Assembly (NCBI RefSeq): GCF_045679555.1
Contig: NC_092098.1
Location: 20,676,038-20,740,037 of the forward strand
DNA: 64,000 nt
Source of the DNA: Salvelinus alpinus
Taxonomy: Eukaryota > Chordata > Actinopteri > Salmoniformes > Salmonidae
Reading direction: 5' to 3'
Part shown: piece after piece, positions 47,085 through 58,190 of the stretch
Layout of the letters: each line of letters begins with the position of its first letter
Numbering within the stretch: position 1 is the first letter of the stretch
Program-made: the position numbers and the translations under genes
Notes under the pieces: generated by a model
The model's input: the letters and a program-made list of their open reading frames with translations, nothing else
Databases searched by the model: none
Told to the model about the DNA's origin: nothing

Positions 47085-49198
47085 TAGGGGGTGGAAGAAG
47101 CAGGTTCGGTGTTGTCAGCTCGGCTGCCCAGAACAGGGCTCCGGGCAGCCGAGCGGAAATGGAGGAAAACTCGCCTCCCTGCGGACCTGGCATCCTTTCA
47201 CTCCCTCCTCTCTACATTCTCCTCTTCTGTCTCTGCTGCTAAAGCCACTTTCTACCACTCTAAATTCCAAGCATCTGCCTCTAACCCTAGGAAGCTCTTT
47301 GCCACCTTCTCCTCCCTCCTGAATCCTCCTCCCCCTCCCCCCCCCTCCTCCATCTCTGCGGATGACTTCGTCAACCATTTTGGAAAGAAGGTCGACGACA
47401 TCCGATCCTCGTTTGCTAAGTCAAACGACACCGCTGGTTCTGCTCACACTGCCCTACCCTGTGCTTTGATCTCTTTCTCCCCGATCTCTCCAGATGAAAT
47501 CTCGCGTCATGTGAAGGCCGGCCGCCCAACAACCTGCCCGCTTGACCCTATCCCCTCCTCTCTTCTCCAGACCATTTCCGGAGATCTTCTCCCTTACCTC
47601 ACCTCGCTCATCAACTCATCCTTGACCGCTGGCTACATCCCTTCCGTCTTCAAGAGAGCGAGAGTTGCACCCCTTCTGAAAAAACCTACACTCGATCCCT
47701 CCGATGTCAACAACTACAGACCAGTATCCCTTCTTTCTTTTCTCTCCAAAACTCTTGAACGTGCCGTCCTTGGCCAGCTCTCCTGCTATCTCTCTCAGAA
47801 TGACCTTCTTGATCCAAATCAGTCAGGTTTCAAGACTAGTCATTCAACTGAGACTGCTCTTCTCTGTGTCACGGAGGCGCTCCGCACTGCTAAAGCTAAC
47901 TCTCTCTCCTCTGCTCTCATCCTTCTAGACCTATCGGCTGCCTTTGATACTGTGAACCATCAGATCCTCCTCTCCACCCTCTCCGAGTTGGGCATCTCCG
48001 GCGCGGCCCACGCTTGGATTGCGTCCTACCTGACAGGTCGCTCCTACCAGGTGGCGTGGCGAGAATCTGTCTCCGCACCACGTGCTCTCACCACTGGTGT
48101 CCCCCAGGGCTCTGTTCTAGGCCCTCTCCTATTCTCGCTATACACCAAGTCACTTGGCTCTGTCATATCCTCACATGGTCTCTCCTATCATTGCTATGCA
48201 GACGACACACAATTAATCTTCTCCTTTCCCCCTTCTGATAACCAGGTGGCGAATCGCATCTCTGCATGTCTGGCAGACATATCAGTGTGGATGACGGCTC
48301 ACCACCTCAAGCTGAACCTCGGCAAGACGGAGCTGCTCTTCCTCCCGGGGAAGGACTGCCCGTTCCATGATCTCGCCATCACGGTTGACAACTCCATTGT
48401 GTCCTCCTCCCAGAGTGCTAAGAACCTTGGCGTGATCCTGGACAACACCCTGTCGTTCTCAACTAACATCAAGGCGGTGACCCGTTCCTGTAGGTTCATG
48501 CTCTACAACATTCGCAGAGTACGACCCTGCCTCACACAGGAAGCGGCGCAGGTCCTAATCCAGGCACTTGTCATCTCCCGTCTGGATTACTGCAACTCGC
48601 TGTTGGCTGGGCTCCCTGCCTGTGCCATTAAACCCCTACAACTCATCCAGAACGCCGCAGCCCGTCTGGTGTTCAACCTTCCCAAGTTCTCACACGTCAC
48701 CCCGCTCCTCCGCTCTCTCCACTGGCTTCCAGTTGAAGCTCGCATCCGCTACAAGACCATGGTGCTTGCCTACGGAGCTGTGAGGGGAACGGCACCTCCG
48801 TACCTTCAGGCTCTGATCAGGCCCTACACCCAAACAAGGGCACTGCGTTCATCCACCTCTGGCCTGCTCGCCTCCCTACCTCTGAGGAAGTACAGTTCCC
48901 GCTCAGCCCAGTCAAAACTGTTCGCTGCTCTGGCACCCCAATGGTGGAACAAACTCCCTCACGACGCCAGGTCAGCGGAGTCAATCACCACCTTCCGGAG
49001 ACACCTGAAACCCCACCTCTTTAAGGAATACCTAGGATAGGATAAAGTAATCCTTCTAACCCCCCCCCCCCCTTAAAAGAGTTAGATGCACTATTGTAAA
49101 GTGGTTGTTCCACTGGATATCATAAGGTGAATGCACCAATTTGTAAGTCGCTCTGGATAAGAGCGTCTGCTAAATGACTTAAATGTAAATGTAAATGT
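47085..49198 (+). mobile_element. L2-type LINE, 5'-truncated, open RT frame
   Basis: It lacks the endonuclease half. The RT and C-terminal domain are uninterrupted. The 3' end is the characteristic ctctggataagagcgtctgc stem followed by aaatgtaaatgtaaatg repeats at 49178-49198, as in fish L2/Maui elements. It is inserted in the region of the 5' cchcr1-like exons, opposite in orientation to the gene. A partial inverted copy lies at 39861-40577. Confidence 0.92.
47091..49040 (+). CDS. L2 LINE reverse transcriptase ORF, uninterrupted
   Basis: A 649-residue frame. The linker region (LRAAERKWRKTRLPADLASF near residue 17) precedes a poly-Pro stretch. RT motifs are intact: ILLDLSAAFDTVNH (motif A, near residues 276-289), GVPQGSVLGPLLFSLY (motif B) and HCYADDTQLIF (motif C, near residues 366-376). 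The C-terminal thumb and tail (SRLDYCNSLLAGLP, PQWWNKLP, HLFKEYLG) end at a natural stop. The family's protein copies its own RNA at a nicked target. This copy lacks the endonuclease and the real start codon. The clean frame implies a young insertion. Confidence 0.85.
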   Translation: MEEAGSVLSARLPRTGLRAAERKWRKTRLPADLASFHSLLSTFSSSVSAAKATFYHSKFQASASNPRKLFATFSSLLNPPPPPPPSSISADDFVNHFGKKVDDIRSSFAKSNDTAGSAHTALPCALISFSPISPDEISRHVKAGRPTTCPLDPIPSSLLQTISGDLLPYLTSLINSSLTAGYIPSVFKRARVAPLLKKPTLDPSDVNNYRPVSLLSFLSKTLERAVLGQLSCYLSQNDLLDPNQSGFKTSHSTETALLCVTEALRTAKANSLSSALILLDLSAAFDTVNHQILLSTLSELGISGAAHAWIASYLTGRSYQVAWRESVSAPRALTTGVPQGSVLGPLLFSLYTKSLGSVISSHGLSYHCYADDTQLIFSFPPSDNQVANRISACLADISVWMTAHHLKLNLGKTELLFLPGKDCPFHDLAITVDNSIVSSSQSAKNLGVILDNTLSFSTNIKAVTRSCRFMLYNIRRVRPCLTQEAAQVLIQALVISRLDYCNSLLAGLPACAIKPLQLIQNAAARLVFNLPKFSHVTPLLRSLHWLPVEARIRYKTMVLAYGAVRGTAPPYLQALIRPYTQTRALRSSTSGLLASLPLRKYSSRSAQSKLFAALAPQWWNKLPHDARSAESITTFRRHLKPHLFKEYLG

Positions 49199-49209
49199 CA
49201 ATAAATAGA

Positions 49210-49534
49210 CATTGGTAAAAGTGAATTGTGTATAGGGCAGCACTGGACCGTGCCCTGGAATTAGCATAATCCTCTGAGGACTTCAGTCCTCTGGAGCTGT
49301 CTCCATGTAACATCAGAATCCTCTGGTTTTCTCTGCGCAGTTCCAGAATTTCCTGTTTGGTCTGAGTGTTGGTGGGCCATGGGTTGGCAGAGTCTGATGG
49401 TGGTGTTGTGGCAGGGTGGACCCATGTTATTGGTGTGGTCCCTCGCCCCTTTGCAGTCCCTGGTACTGTGATTGAGGCAGACTGGATGCTTGCTGTGAAA
49501 TGGGATGGGGGCATCAGTGTCTTCTGACTTCCCT
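49210..49534 (-). CDS. cchcr1: cchcr1-like N-terminal exon, apparently cut by LINE
   Basis: A splice acceptor ttttcagag lies at 49533-49541 with two possible AG positions (exon start 49534 or 49532). The second continues exon 1 in phase 0. It reads GSQKTLMPPSHFTASIQSA, a Ser/Thr/Pro-rich stretch, then QTKQEILELRRENQRILMLH, a coiled-coil start that fits the beginning of the CCHCR1 rod. No good donor is found before the L2 LINE at 49198. A possible remnant of the other side, ending in donor gtgagc, lies at about 47057-47075. The true 3' border is uncertain. Confidence 0.55.
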
Positions 49535-50202
49535 CTGAAAAACAATATGCAATACTTAATACATGAGGATGATTAACTTGCAAAAAGCCCATGACAATAC
49601 ATCTGCAAGATAGGTTCAAGATAATAAATGTTAACATAATAATTCCATACAGAATGATTATAAACACATTCATTGGACCATCGCCGGAGCTAAAATTACT
49701 GGGAGTGAATGGTAGCGTACAGAAAGTTTGCCATCAAGGTGGAAAATTAACACAATCGAAAATTAACACAATCGTGGTGAATTTCAGCTGTCTACTCAGA
49801 AAACACGAGTGGTTTACTGTCATTCTATTCATTTAAAAGTTTTTCAAATGATCTACAGCCACTTTATTACCTGATTTCCTCACCGCTAGTCACGCTTTCA
49901 ATGCTAATCCTGTAGAATTAGCAACTGTGCTGGTTCAATGAGTGTTTCTTTTTCAAACGCTCCTAATATAATTGTTTAGAAGGGTGTGATTGCGGCGCGT
50001 AATTCGGGGCGTTCCTGCATGTGCAATTCCTCCCCTTTATACTTCTATTAGTCAATTTTACAGCAAGAACTCCGGTACTAGCACTGCTTTCCGGAAGTTA
50101 ACGTTACGGCCCTCTCATCTCATTCCATCTTTCCATCAGAGAATCGTAAAATGACCAAAGTTCTACAACGAGTTACAAAAGACGACTCTTTCTTTTACTC
50201 AC

Positions 50203-50226
50203 CAACATTTTGAACAACACTTTCAT
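50203..50226 (-). CDS. cchcr1: Candidate first coding exon, cchcr1-like gene
   Basis: ATG at 50226-50224 followed by MKVLFKML and a strong donor gtgagt (from 50202). In phase 0 with the exon starting at 49532. The upstream minus-strand sequence is CpG-rich (tatcgctgcgcgcgatacgt), consistent with a promoter just upstream. Confidence 0.45.
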
Positions 50227-50650
50227 GGCAATGCCACGCCTGGTTCCCAAATAAATTGATGACGTATCGCGCGCAGCGATAGTCGAATGGATTCGGTTAA
50301 GTCAGTTCCAGTGTTGCCAGTTTAGCTGCTATATTTTCAGAGCTCTCCAGCGACTTTTATTTGTAAAGGATTCTAGATACAAGTTCAGCTACTTTTCAGG
50401 CAACCTTTGGGGAGTTTTGACACTGAGGGTTTTGATGGCATTTAGCGACTTTTCCTTATCAATTCTGCCGCAAACGAGAGTTGCAGAAGCTGTATATGTA
50501 ACATAAGTCGCAGCATTGCGCACACACAGGATGGGAGGTAGAAGAGGAGGATGCGAAAACGCTACGTTGGGGACCACAGTCGTGCTGCAGCAAGGCAAAT
50601 TGGCGACGTCGTCGCGGCAACGGCGAAATTCAGCAGATCACACTGAAACA
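50227..50650 (-). promoter_or_regulatory. Probable CpG-rich promoter of cchcr1-like gene
   Basis: CpG-rich DNA with a tgacgtat CRE-like half site at 50260-50268, acgcgcgcagcg nearby, and further CpG clusters to 50625. No TATA box. Inferred only from composition and location. Confidence 0.35.
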
Positions 50651-50996
50651 TAGTTGGCAACACTGGTCAGTAAAGTCAGTTGTCATGATGAGCCCTTCCT
50701 TTCCAGCCATCTATAGATGTGACTAGAAACTTGAGAGAATTAGAAACTTGTCTGCCGAAGTTGGGACTTGGGAGTGTGTGTTCACAATCATTTCGTTTTT
50801 ATCGGAGTAGCTCATTTTTTGTTTATTTTACAAACATTTTTAGATGTTAATGCCGTAGTTGTAGCCTACCTTTTCGGTGAAAATCACTACAATAATTGTG
50901 CTTTAGATGTCACATTGGCCTTAAATTGGCTACACTATCTAGCTACTTCCCTCGCCTTACTGCAGCAAGTGGGTGCAAAGGACATGTGCACCATGT

Positions 50997-52560
50997 ATCA
51001 AATCAAATTGTATTGGTCACATACAGACAGACGGTTAGTTAATGCGAGTGTAGCGAAATGCTTGTGCTTCTAGTTCCGACTATGCAGTAATATCTAACAA
51101 GTAATCTAACAAATTCGCAACAACTACCTTATACACACAAATGTAAAGGGAATAATAAGAATATGCACATATAAATATATGGATGAGCGATGGCCGAACG
51201 GCATAGACAAGATGCAGTAGATGGTATAGAATACAGTATATACATATGAGATGAGTAATGTAGGATCTGTAGACATTATTAAAGTGGTGTTATTTAAAGT
51301 TACTAGTGATACCTTTTATTAAATCCATTTATTAAAGTGGCAAGAGATTTGAGTCTGTATGTTGGCAGCAGCCACTCCATGTTAGTGATGGCTGTTTAAC
51401 AGTCTGATGGCCTTGAGATAGAAGCTGTTTTTCAGTCTCTTGGTCCCAGCTTTGACGCACTTGTACTGACCTCGCCTTCTGGATGATAGCGGGGTGAACA
51501 GGCAGTGGCTCGGGTGGTTGATGTCCTTGATGATCTTATTGGCCTTCCTGTGACATCGGGTTCTGTAGATGTCCTGGAGGGCAGGTAGTTTGCCCCCGGT
51601 GATGCGTTGTGCAGACCGCACCACACTCTGGAGAGCCTTGCGGTTAAGGGCAGTGCAGTTGCCGTACCAGGCGGCGATACAGTCTGACAGGATGCTCTCG
51701 ATTGTGCATCTGTAAAAGTTTGTGAGTGATTTAGATGACAAGACAAATTTCTTCAGCCTCCTGAGGTTGAAGCCTTCTTCACCACACTGTCTGTGTGGGT
51801 GGACCATTTCAATTTGTCCATGATGTGTACGCTGAGGAACTTAAAACTTTCCACCTTCTCCACTACTGTCCCATCGATGTGGATAGGGGGGTGCTCCCTC
51901 TGCTGTTTCCTGAAGTCCATGATCATCTCTTTTGTTTTGTTGACGTTAAGTGAGAGGTTATTTTCCTGACACCACACTCCGAGGGCCCTCACCTCCTCCC
52001 TGTAGGCCGTCTCGTCGTTGTTGGTAATCAGGCCTACCACTGTAGTGTCATCTGTAAACTTGATGACTGAGTTGGAAGCGTGCATGGCCACACAGTCATG
52101 GGTGAACAGGGAGTACAGGAGAGTGCTGTGAACGCACCCTTGTGGGGCCCCAGTGTTGAGGATCAGCGGGGTGAAGATGTTGTTTCCTACCTTCACCACC
52201 TGGGGGCGGCACGTCAAAGTCCATGACGCAGTTGCACAGGGCGGGGTCGAGACCCAGGGTCTTGAGCTTAATGACGAGTTTGGAGGGTACTATAGTGTTA
52301 AATGCTGAGCTGTAGTCAAGGAACAACATTCTTACATAGATATTCCTCTTGTGGGATAGGGCAGTGTGCAGTGTGATGGCGATTGCATCGTCAGTGGACC
52401 TATTGGGGCGGTAAGCATATTGGAGTTGGTCTAGGGAATCAGGTAGGGTGGAGGTGATATGATCCTTGACTCGTCTCTCAAAGCACTTCATGATGACAGA
52501 GGTGGGTGCTACGGGGCGATAGTCATTTAGATCAGTTACCTTAGCTTTCTTGGGCCAGTA
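50997..52560 (-). mobile_element. LINE copy C, 5'-truncated
   Basis: Same family as copies A and B, inverted. Only RT and 3' UTR remain. Protein pieces on the minus strand: 52096-52491 ([26 protein letters not shown]), 51753-52217 ([19 protein letters not shown] with both Asp), 51382-51807 (AWYGNCTALNRKALQSV to LLNSHH). Small indels separate the pieces. The 3' tail lies at 50997-51030. Confidence 0.88.
51382..52491 (-). pseudogene. LINE C reverse transcriptase, frameshifted
   Basis: Three overlapping frames make up one RT. Catalytic residues of motifs A and C are retained, but there are at least two frame changes (near 52200 and 51780). It lacks the endonuclease. Confidence 0.82.
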
Positions 52561-52565
52561 GATCT

Positions 52566-52617
52566 AATAGTTGCAACCCAACACTTTACGTTGCGTTTTA
52601 TATTTTCGTTCAGTATA
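52566..52617. repeat. Terminal scrap of a Tc1-like element
   Basis: It reads gttgcaacccaacactttacg then ttttatattttcgttcagtata, a degenerate copy of the right end of the family at 28946-30091. Only one terminus is present. Confidence 0.65.
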
Positions 52618-52975
52618 CTTAGCATGTTAGCTAAACCTTATCCTAACCCTTTAACCTAACTCCTAAAATTAACCCTAACCCCTAGCCTAACAAAAATTAG
52701 TCAGCTAGCTAACGTTAGCCACCTAGCCACTTAGATAGAGTTCGTAACATATCATACGTCTGGCAAATCGTAACATATAGTACATTTTGAAAAAAATCAC
52801 AACATGCTGTACATTTTTACAAATTCATAACACATAATGCATATTGTAATTCATATCATATGAAATGTGTGATGGACATCGACAAATGAATACATACCAT
52901 ACAAAACATATCTCACTAAATAGTGTATCTCAGATTTACATACAGAATAATACGAACTGCTTTGAGACCAGGTTG
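52618..52975 (-). repeat. Telomere-like-core repeat, second copy
   Basis: Inverse of 20735-21150: ttatcctaaccctttaacc, aaccctaacccctagcctaa, gctaacgttagccacctagc, and cattttgaa...aattcatatcatatg segments. Confidence 0.6.
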
Positions 52976-53900
52976 CGTAGTTGAGTGGAGCCTGGCTCTA
53001 GAGCTTGTGAGAGGAGTCCGACAGTGCATTCTCAATGGTTATGGTAAAAACAAAAGGCAATGGATAAAAGTGATGCATATCGATGATAAAAAATACAGAG
53101 GCCACAGCAAAGAACAGATTGCTCTGCATTATACTTTCTGGAGAGACGGCATTTCTCTTTCATCTGGCTTTGCAAAATTGTCATCTATGTGAGCCTACAT
53201 GTATAAAGGTGAAATTACTCTCCTAGGAAGAATTCTTATGATTGTAAAACATCGTTTCCCACTCAAGTGGCTCAAGTGGTATGTAAACTCACCACAAGAG
53301 GGAGGTGTCCAATTTAGCGTCAGTACCAGATATCACAAATGGGGAGTTCTGTGTTTGGGTGGGTGATGCTGAGCGCCTGTTACTGAGGCCTATTACTGAG
53401 GCCTATTCTTGCTTGGAACTTATTTGACAACTATTCACCATTTACTAGGCTACAATTAATTTGGCTATATTAGACCATTCACATGTGAAAGCCTTTAATT
53501 TGATTTCTATTAAAACAAACTTCCTTATTCAATACCTGCACCATTTTTCCATTAAAGCTTTGAGATGGTTTTAGCAGAATGTGCAGAATCTTTTCAAATG
53601 ATTTCCATTGGATTATCAGGAAGAGTGCAGATTATATGTCTATCCATAGAGATCCTATTCAATTATTAGTATTTTAATTCCTAATTCTATGGGCCTATCC
53701 GTAATGAGCATCGGTTATGCTTATCACACACATATAACATCATTTTAAATTAGATGAGACCTGAGTCTGCATCGCGGTCTTTCGTTACACAAAGTACCCA
53801 GGGAAAGCCATAGCTCTAGTCTATAGGCTACCTGATGCGTTATGTACTAAATAGCCTAATCATTATAATAAAATATGCATCATTTTGATTAGACCAAGTT
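52976..53900. other. Intergenic, nothing recognised
   Basis: A 15-bp tandem (actgaggcctatt-) near 53383-53412. No gene seen. Confidence 0.45.
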
Positions 53901-54184
53901 ACAAATACATTCCCTTTTCTTATTACGCTCACGCTTATCCCCATCGTTGCCTAGAAACGCGCAAGGCAGTGGGGGCTCCTGACCTTGCCGTCGTGAACAA
54001 AAAACGAGAGGGCTAAGATATTAATTTTAATCAAGATGACTAAATAGAACATATGAATTGAAAGGAAAATATTTACATTCGATTGTATTTACAAAATAAT
54101 TGTGATCATCATTGCAGTGCCATGAAATCGAAGTGATATGGAGAAGAGCAAGCCGGGGATGAAGAGGAGTCTCCGGTAGAGCAG
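53901..54184 (+). other. nlgn3: Possible nlgn3 5' UTR exon
   Basis: The segment ends in a good donor, gagcag|gtgagt at 54185, about 3.3 kb upstream of the next acceptor. It contains a small ORF starting MEKSKPG at about 54137. Placement as exon 1 is inferred from the need for an upstream exon. The start of the exon is unknown. Confidence 0.3.
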
Positions 54185-57100
54185 GTGAGTCGAAAATTCC
54201 CATTTCCATGAGATGGTTTGGCAAGATCTTGGTACACCACATAGCAGGATCGGGGCTGTTTTTTTCAGAATGTGATGTTTAATTGTAGTACGTTTAAACT
54301 GAATTGAAATATATTATGGGTGTTATTGAGATGTTTTGCGTATGATAATTAGGTTAAACAGTTGCAACGTTTTATTAGGCTAATCTACGGCATCCTGGGT
54401 GTTTATTTGGAAATTTGGAGGAGCATGGAAGTGGCTTCGTCTTTTGTCTTAACGTCTGGTTTTCAGTCTCTTATTCACTCTGACATTTTAACGCATCGTT
54501 GCCTACCTACATCACTGGTGAATCGATGCCACCAGCTCACCTTCAAAGAGGTGTACAGTGACGTTATCATTATCTTGACATTTAACTGTGCATGCTTTAG
54601 TTTTTACATTAAAACGAGTTAGACTAATCGAACGATTTGAAAGGATTACCACTGATTAATAATTTGCAAAAGGGCGCCGGATTTAGCAAGAGCACCTCAG
54701 AGGAGCGAGAGACTGCTTTACGCCGAACTCTCGTTATCTTTTACCCATCACCATTCTGCCAATGGTCAGAGGCTGCTGCTACCTTGATATAATTGGGATT
54801 TATTCATACCAATTTAGGAGAGATGTCAAAGCATGTTGTGTGTCCAATTAGACCCCCGTATAGAGTTATAACAAGTTGTCATTTGGGTTGTAGTTGTAAA
54901 GGTGCTTATGACTGGCATAGCCTATAGAGCTACTGATAACATTAGTGGGCCTGTAGCCGCAATAACGGACCAAAACCATGTTGTTTTTTTAAAATGCTTA
55001 CAAATTCATAAATATATTTGTTGTCCAGTTTTGGCCCTTAAGTGCAACATTTGTAGCCTATATTCGTGACGTTAACACACCTGTTGTGAGTGTAGCTAAC
55101 TTATGGTTAATTGTATGCATTGGGCATATTTTATTATTCGAATGCATAAGACCGATGGCCTGCCATGACCGTTCAAGTGCACTGGGAAATGACCATTGTC
55201 CAAGTTCACTCTGTATTTTGTGAATCAATAGCCTTTTTTATTGGGACTGAGAATTGCGCACAGCTCACGAAAATAGGACATGTTGCGGCCGTGCTAAATG
55301 AAAGACTTTGACATGTCAGTATTTTGAAGTGATGGTTTCAATCTAAGGATGATGAGAACTCGGAATAATGTCTTTATTTTCAATCTAGGCGCATCAGATA
55401 GCTTTTACAGCTCTTACAACAGACAGTGGAGTTGTAATCTATTCGTATTCCTGTCTCGTCGCAAAGCCTCTTCCATCTCCCCTGCTGGTCTAAACACAAT
55501 CCAATGTGTTGAGGGAATACACGTCTTCAGCTTTGACTGGCTTCCTAATTAATGGCTGAAGAAATGCTTAACCTGCTCAAAGAATAAGTAGCCAAGGCTT
55601 ACTTTGTCAACCTTTAGCCTTTTTTCTCAATCAATACATTGTGCAATAAATTGCAATCATTGCGCAAGTTGAAAAGAAAAAAGAGAAACATGACCCTATA
55701 TGGGTGATAATGAGGCATAATAGACATGTTGACTACCCCCCACCCTCAGACACATGAACACACATGGGCCTACATGTACTACCCTTTTCTATTCGTCTTT
55801 TCTAAAGCTGTTGCTGTTATGTTTTCACAACACAACTCTTACACTTTTAAAGAGTTAGAGGACTCAGAGATATTTCAGTTTTTGATAGAATCAATATCTG
55901 TTAATTCCAGCAAAGAGTAGCTTTGACTTTCAGGCGACTCAATATGCAGCTCTATCAGTACACGCTAAGGAAATTGATTTTAGGGAAACAAGCTTGTTCT
56001 TGGAGTCATCCATATTGACCAGCAAGTACCCAGCCTGATGACCCAGGAGGCTCATTACTCTCTGTTTCTATTGCCTGGGGCTCTGCAACACTGTTGTTGC
56101 ACTATTTTCATACGCGTATATTAGCTGTTACTAAAGGGTTGTTGTTGCCATGCTGTTGTGGATCTTAACCAGGGTGACTTTGATGGGGGCCACAAAAAAG
56201 CAGAACTCATCATGAGGGGCCGCAGTTGCTCCTGGGTCTGCCTACCCACATCCATCACATTGCGAGCAAAACATTTTAGCAGCCCCCCTCTTGACTGTGA
56301 ACAGAAATTTGTTACATGTTAGAGTTGATTTTGTGCAATTCTACACACTTTGCCATGGGTCGTAGGTTAAATGTTTCCGTTTTAAAGAAAATTTGCTGCA
56401 ATCTACACATTTTCGGTGGAGAGCGAAATCTTTGCAGTTTTTAATGATATCTGATTGAGACTGACTAACAAAATCAATGGGTGCCCTCCTTCCTCCTGAT
56501 TACTAAGTTTAGATTGCTAGGTTAGTCTAGCGGCCAGCTATCTAAAAAAATGTATTCACTCAATTATCCAATGTCAGCTATCAGTGAATGACATAAGATG
56601 AGAAAAACTGCTGATGCACAGCCAAATTTCAAAATTGCACCTTGTGTATTCTACTATTCTAACTCTTAACAGTAAATTGAGACCCCGACTGAGCTCCTAA
56701 AATTGATCCGAGGCCTTTCAAAACTGCGTGCCGGCAGTTGCCGTGATGATATGGCACTGTACTTCCATCACAGCTTTCCATCTTTCCACTCAAAGGTTAC
56801 ATCAGTGTCGTTAATGATTTAATACTGAAGAACCCAGAACAAACATTCTTAATGTAGTGGCTTTTTTTTACATTTCTGTCTCAAAGATTCATTACTGTCC
56901 TTTTACATGAGACAAAGTGAACGTACAGTACACTAAAGCCCTCACTTCCAGATGCATTGCAGCATTCACAGCGTTCCGCCTACATTGATGCAGATGCTTT
57001 TTCAGATAGTTCAAATCCTCTCCCCATGGTGATATCAGCCCACACTAGAACCATGAAGAGGTGTTAACACCAAACATGCTGGAAATGATATTGTCTGTTT

Positions 57101-57507
57101 GTAGAGTAAACTTATCCCTGGTGAAATCGTTGTGAGATATAAAGACAATTGAGGGCAATGAGTATGTTCTTTGTGATATTAACATTTGCATATATTTACA
57201 TTCACATTCTGCTGGATTACAGACTCACCACCGTAGTGTGTTCAAATGGTCCCTTGAGTTCTCCCAAGTGATTAGATTGCTTTGAAATTATTGTGTGGGT
57301 TTTCTACAGGGAGCCAATCTTCTGTGTAAGCATACGAATGATGAGCTACTCTAGCACTATATATTGAATAGCCCCAGTTTTCAATTAATCTGGCAACATA
57401 GTCCCATCAAAATACTCAGCGGCATTGCAGTCAGCAACCCACACTTTTTTGTTGAAATGCTGATTTCGATGTTTGCTCACCTGACCATTTGTCTCTCTTG
57501 TTTGCAG
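54185..57507 (+). other. Probable nlgn3 5' intron
   Basis: Noncoding. Contains one repeat at 56185-56480 of the same family as 41745-42060 (shared caattctacacactttgcc and ccgttttaaag). No other exon recognised. Confidence 0.4.
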
Positions 57508-58190
57508 CTCTGGGTTCTGAACATCAATGAGAGTTGAAGCTGGAGATGAGTGAATACCTGGCCTTTGTTTATTTGTTTTTAGTAACAATTGGAGCCCAGG
57601 GCAGGTTGAGCAATGCCTGGTTGAGTGGAATACAGTAGGTTATAAGGATTGAGAGGACACTCGAGTGTACATTGGCGTGGTGCAGAGGCACTCACTTGCC
57701 CAGACCATGTGGTTGGCAGAGTTCAGGCACCATCGGTTGCCTGCACACCTATCAAATCGGCGAGGAACTGCAACCATCGCCGCCCGCCGTGTTCTTTTCA
57801 TGTGGATGTTATGTTCCTACTGGCAATTCACAGTGGCGACCAGCCAGAACTTCAACCCAACTGTTAACACCCAGTTTGGGAAGCTGAGGGGCCTCCGGGT
57901 CGCAGTGCCAGGCGAGGTCCTTAAGCCCATTGACCAGTACCTTGGGGTGCCGTACGCTGCCCCTCCCATTGGGGAGAAGCGCTTCATGCCCCCAGAGCAG
58001 CCCTCCTCCTGGTCAGGGATCAAGAATGCTACCCACTTCACACCAGTGTGCCCTCAGAACATCCGCAACACAGTGCCTGAGATCATGATGCCCATATGGT
58101 TCACCTATAACCTGGACACAGTGGCCAATTACATTCAGGATCAGAACGAGGACTGTTTGTATTTAAACATCTATGTTCCAACAGAGGATG
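57508..58190 (+). CDS. nlgn3: nlgn3 first coding exon (CDS from 57707)
   Basis: Acceptor tctcttgtttgcag (ends 57507), donor gtgagt (58191). The start is the ATG at 57707 (gaccATGt): it gives MWL..., as in NLGN3, and places a hydrophobic signal stretch ([12 protein letters not shown], residues ~32-43) before the mature sequence [12 protein letters not shown]. This exon encodes 161 residues plus one base, the start of the cholinesterase-like ectodomain: [23 protein letters not shown] (N-glycosylation), [13 protein letters not shown], and [14 protein letters not shown] at splice site A. IGEKRF, NATHF and VPE-M favour NLGN3 over NLGN1, 2 and 4. Neuroligin-3 is a postsynaptic adhesion protein that binds neurexins. 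The 5' UTR part has several upstream ORFs. Confidence 0.93.

Noticed and set aside
57649-57887. Overlapping frames at the nlgn3 start (57649 and 57672)
   Set aside because: Out of phase with the conserved ectodomain; only the frame from 57707 continues into PTVNTQFGK.
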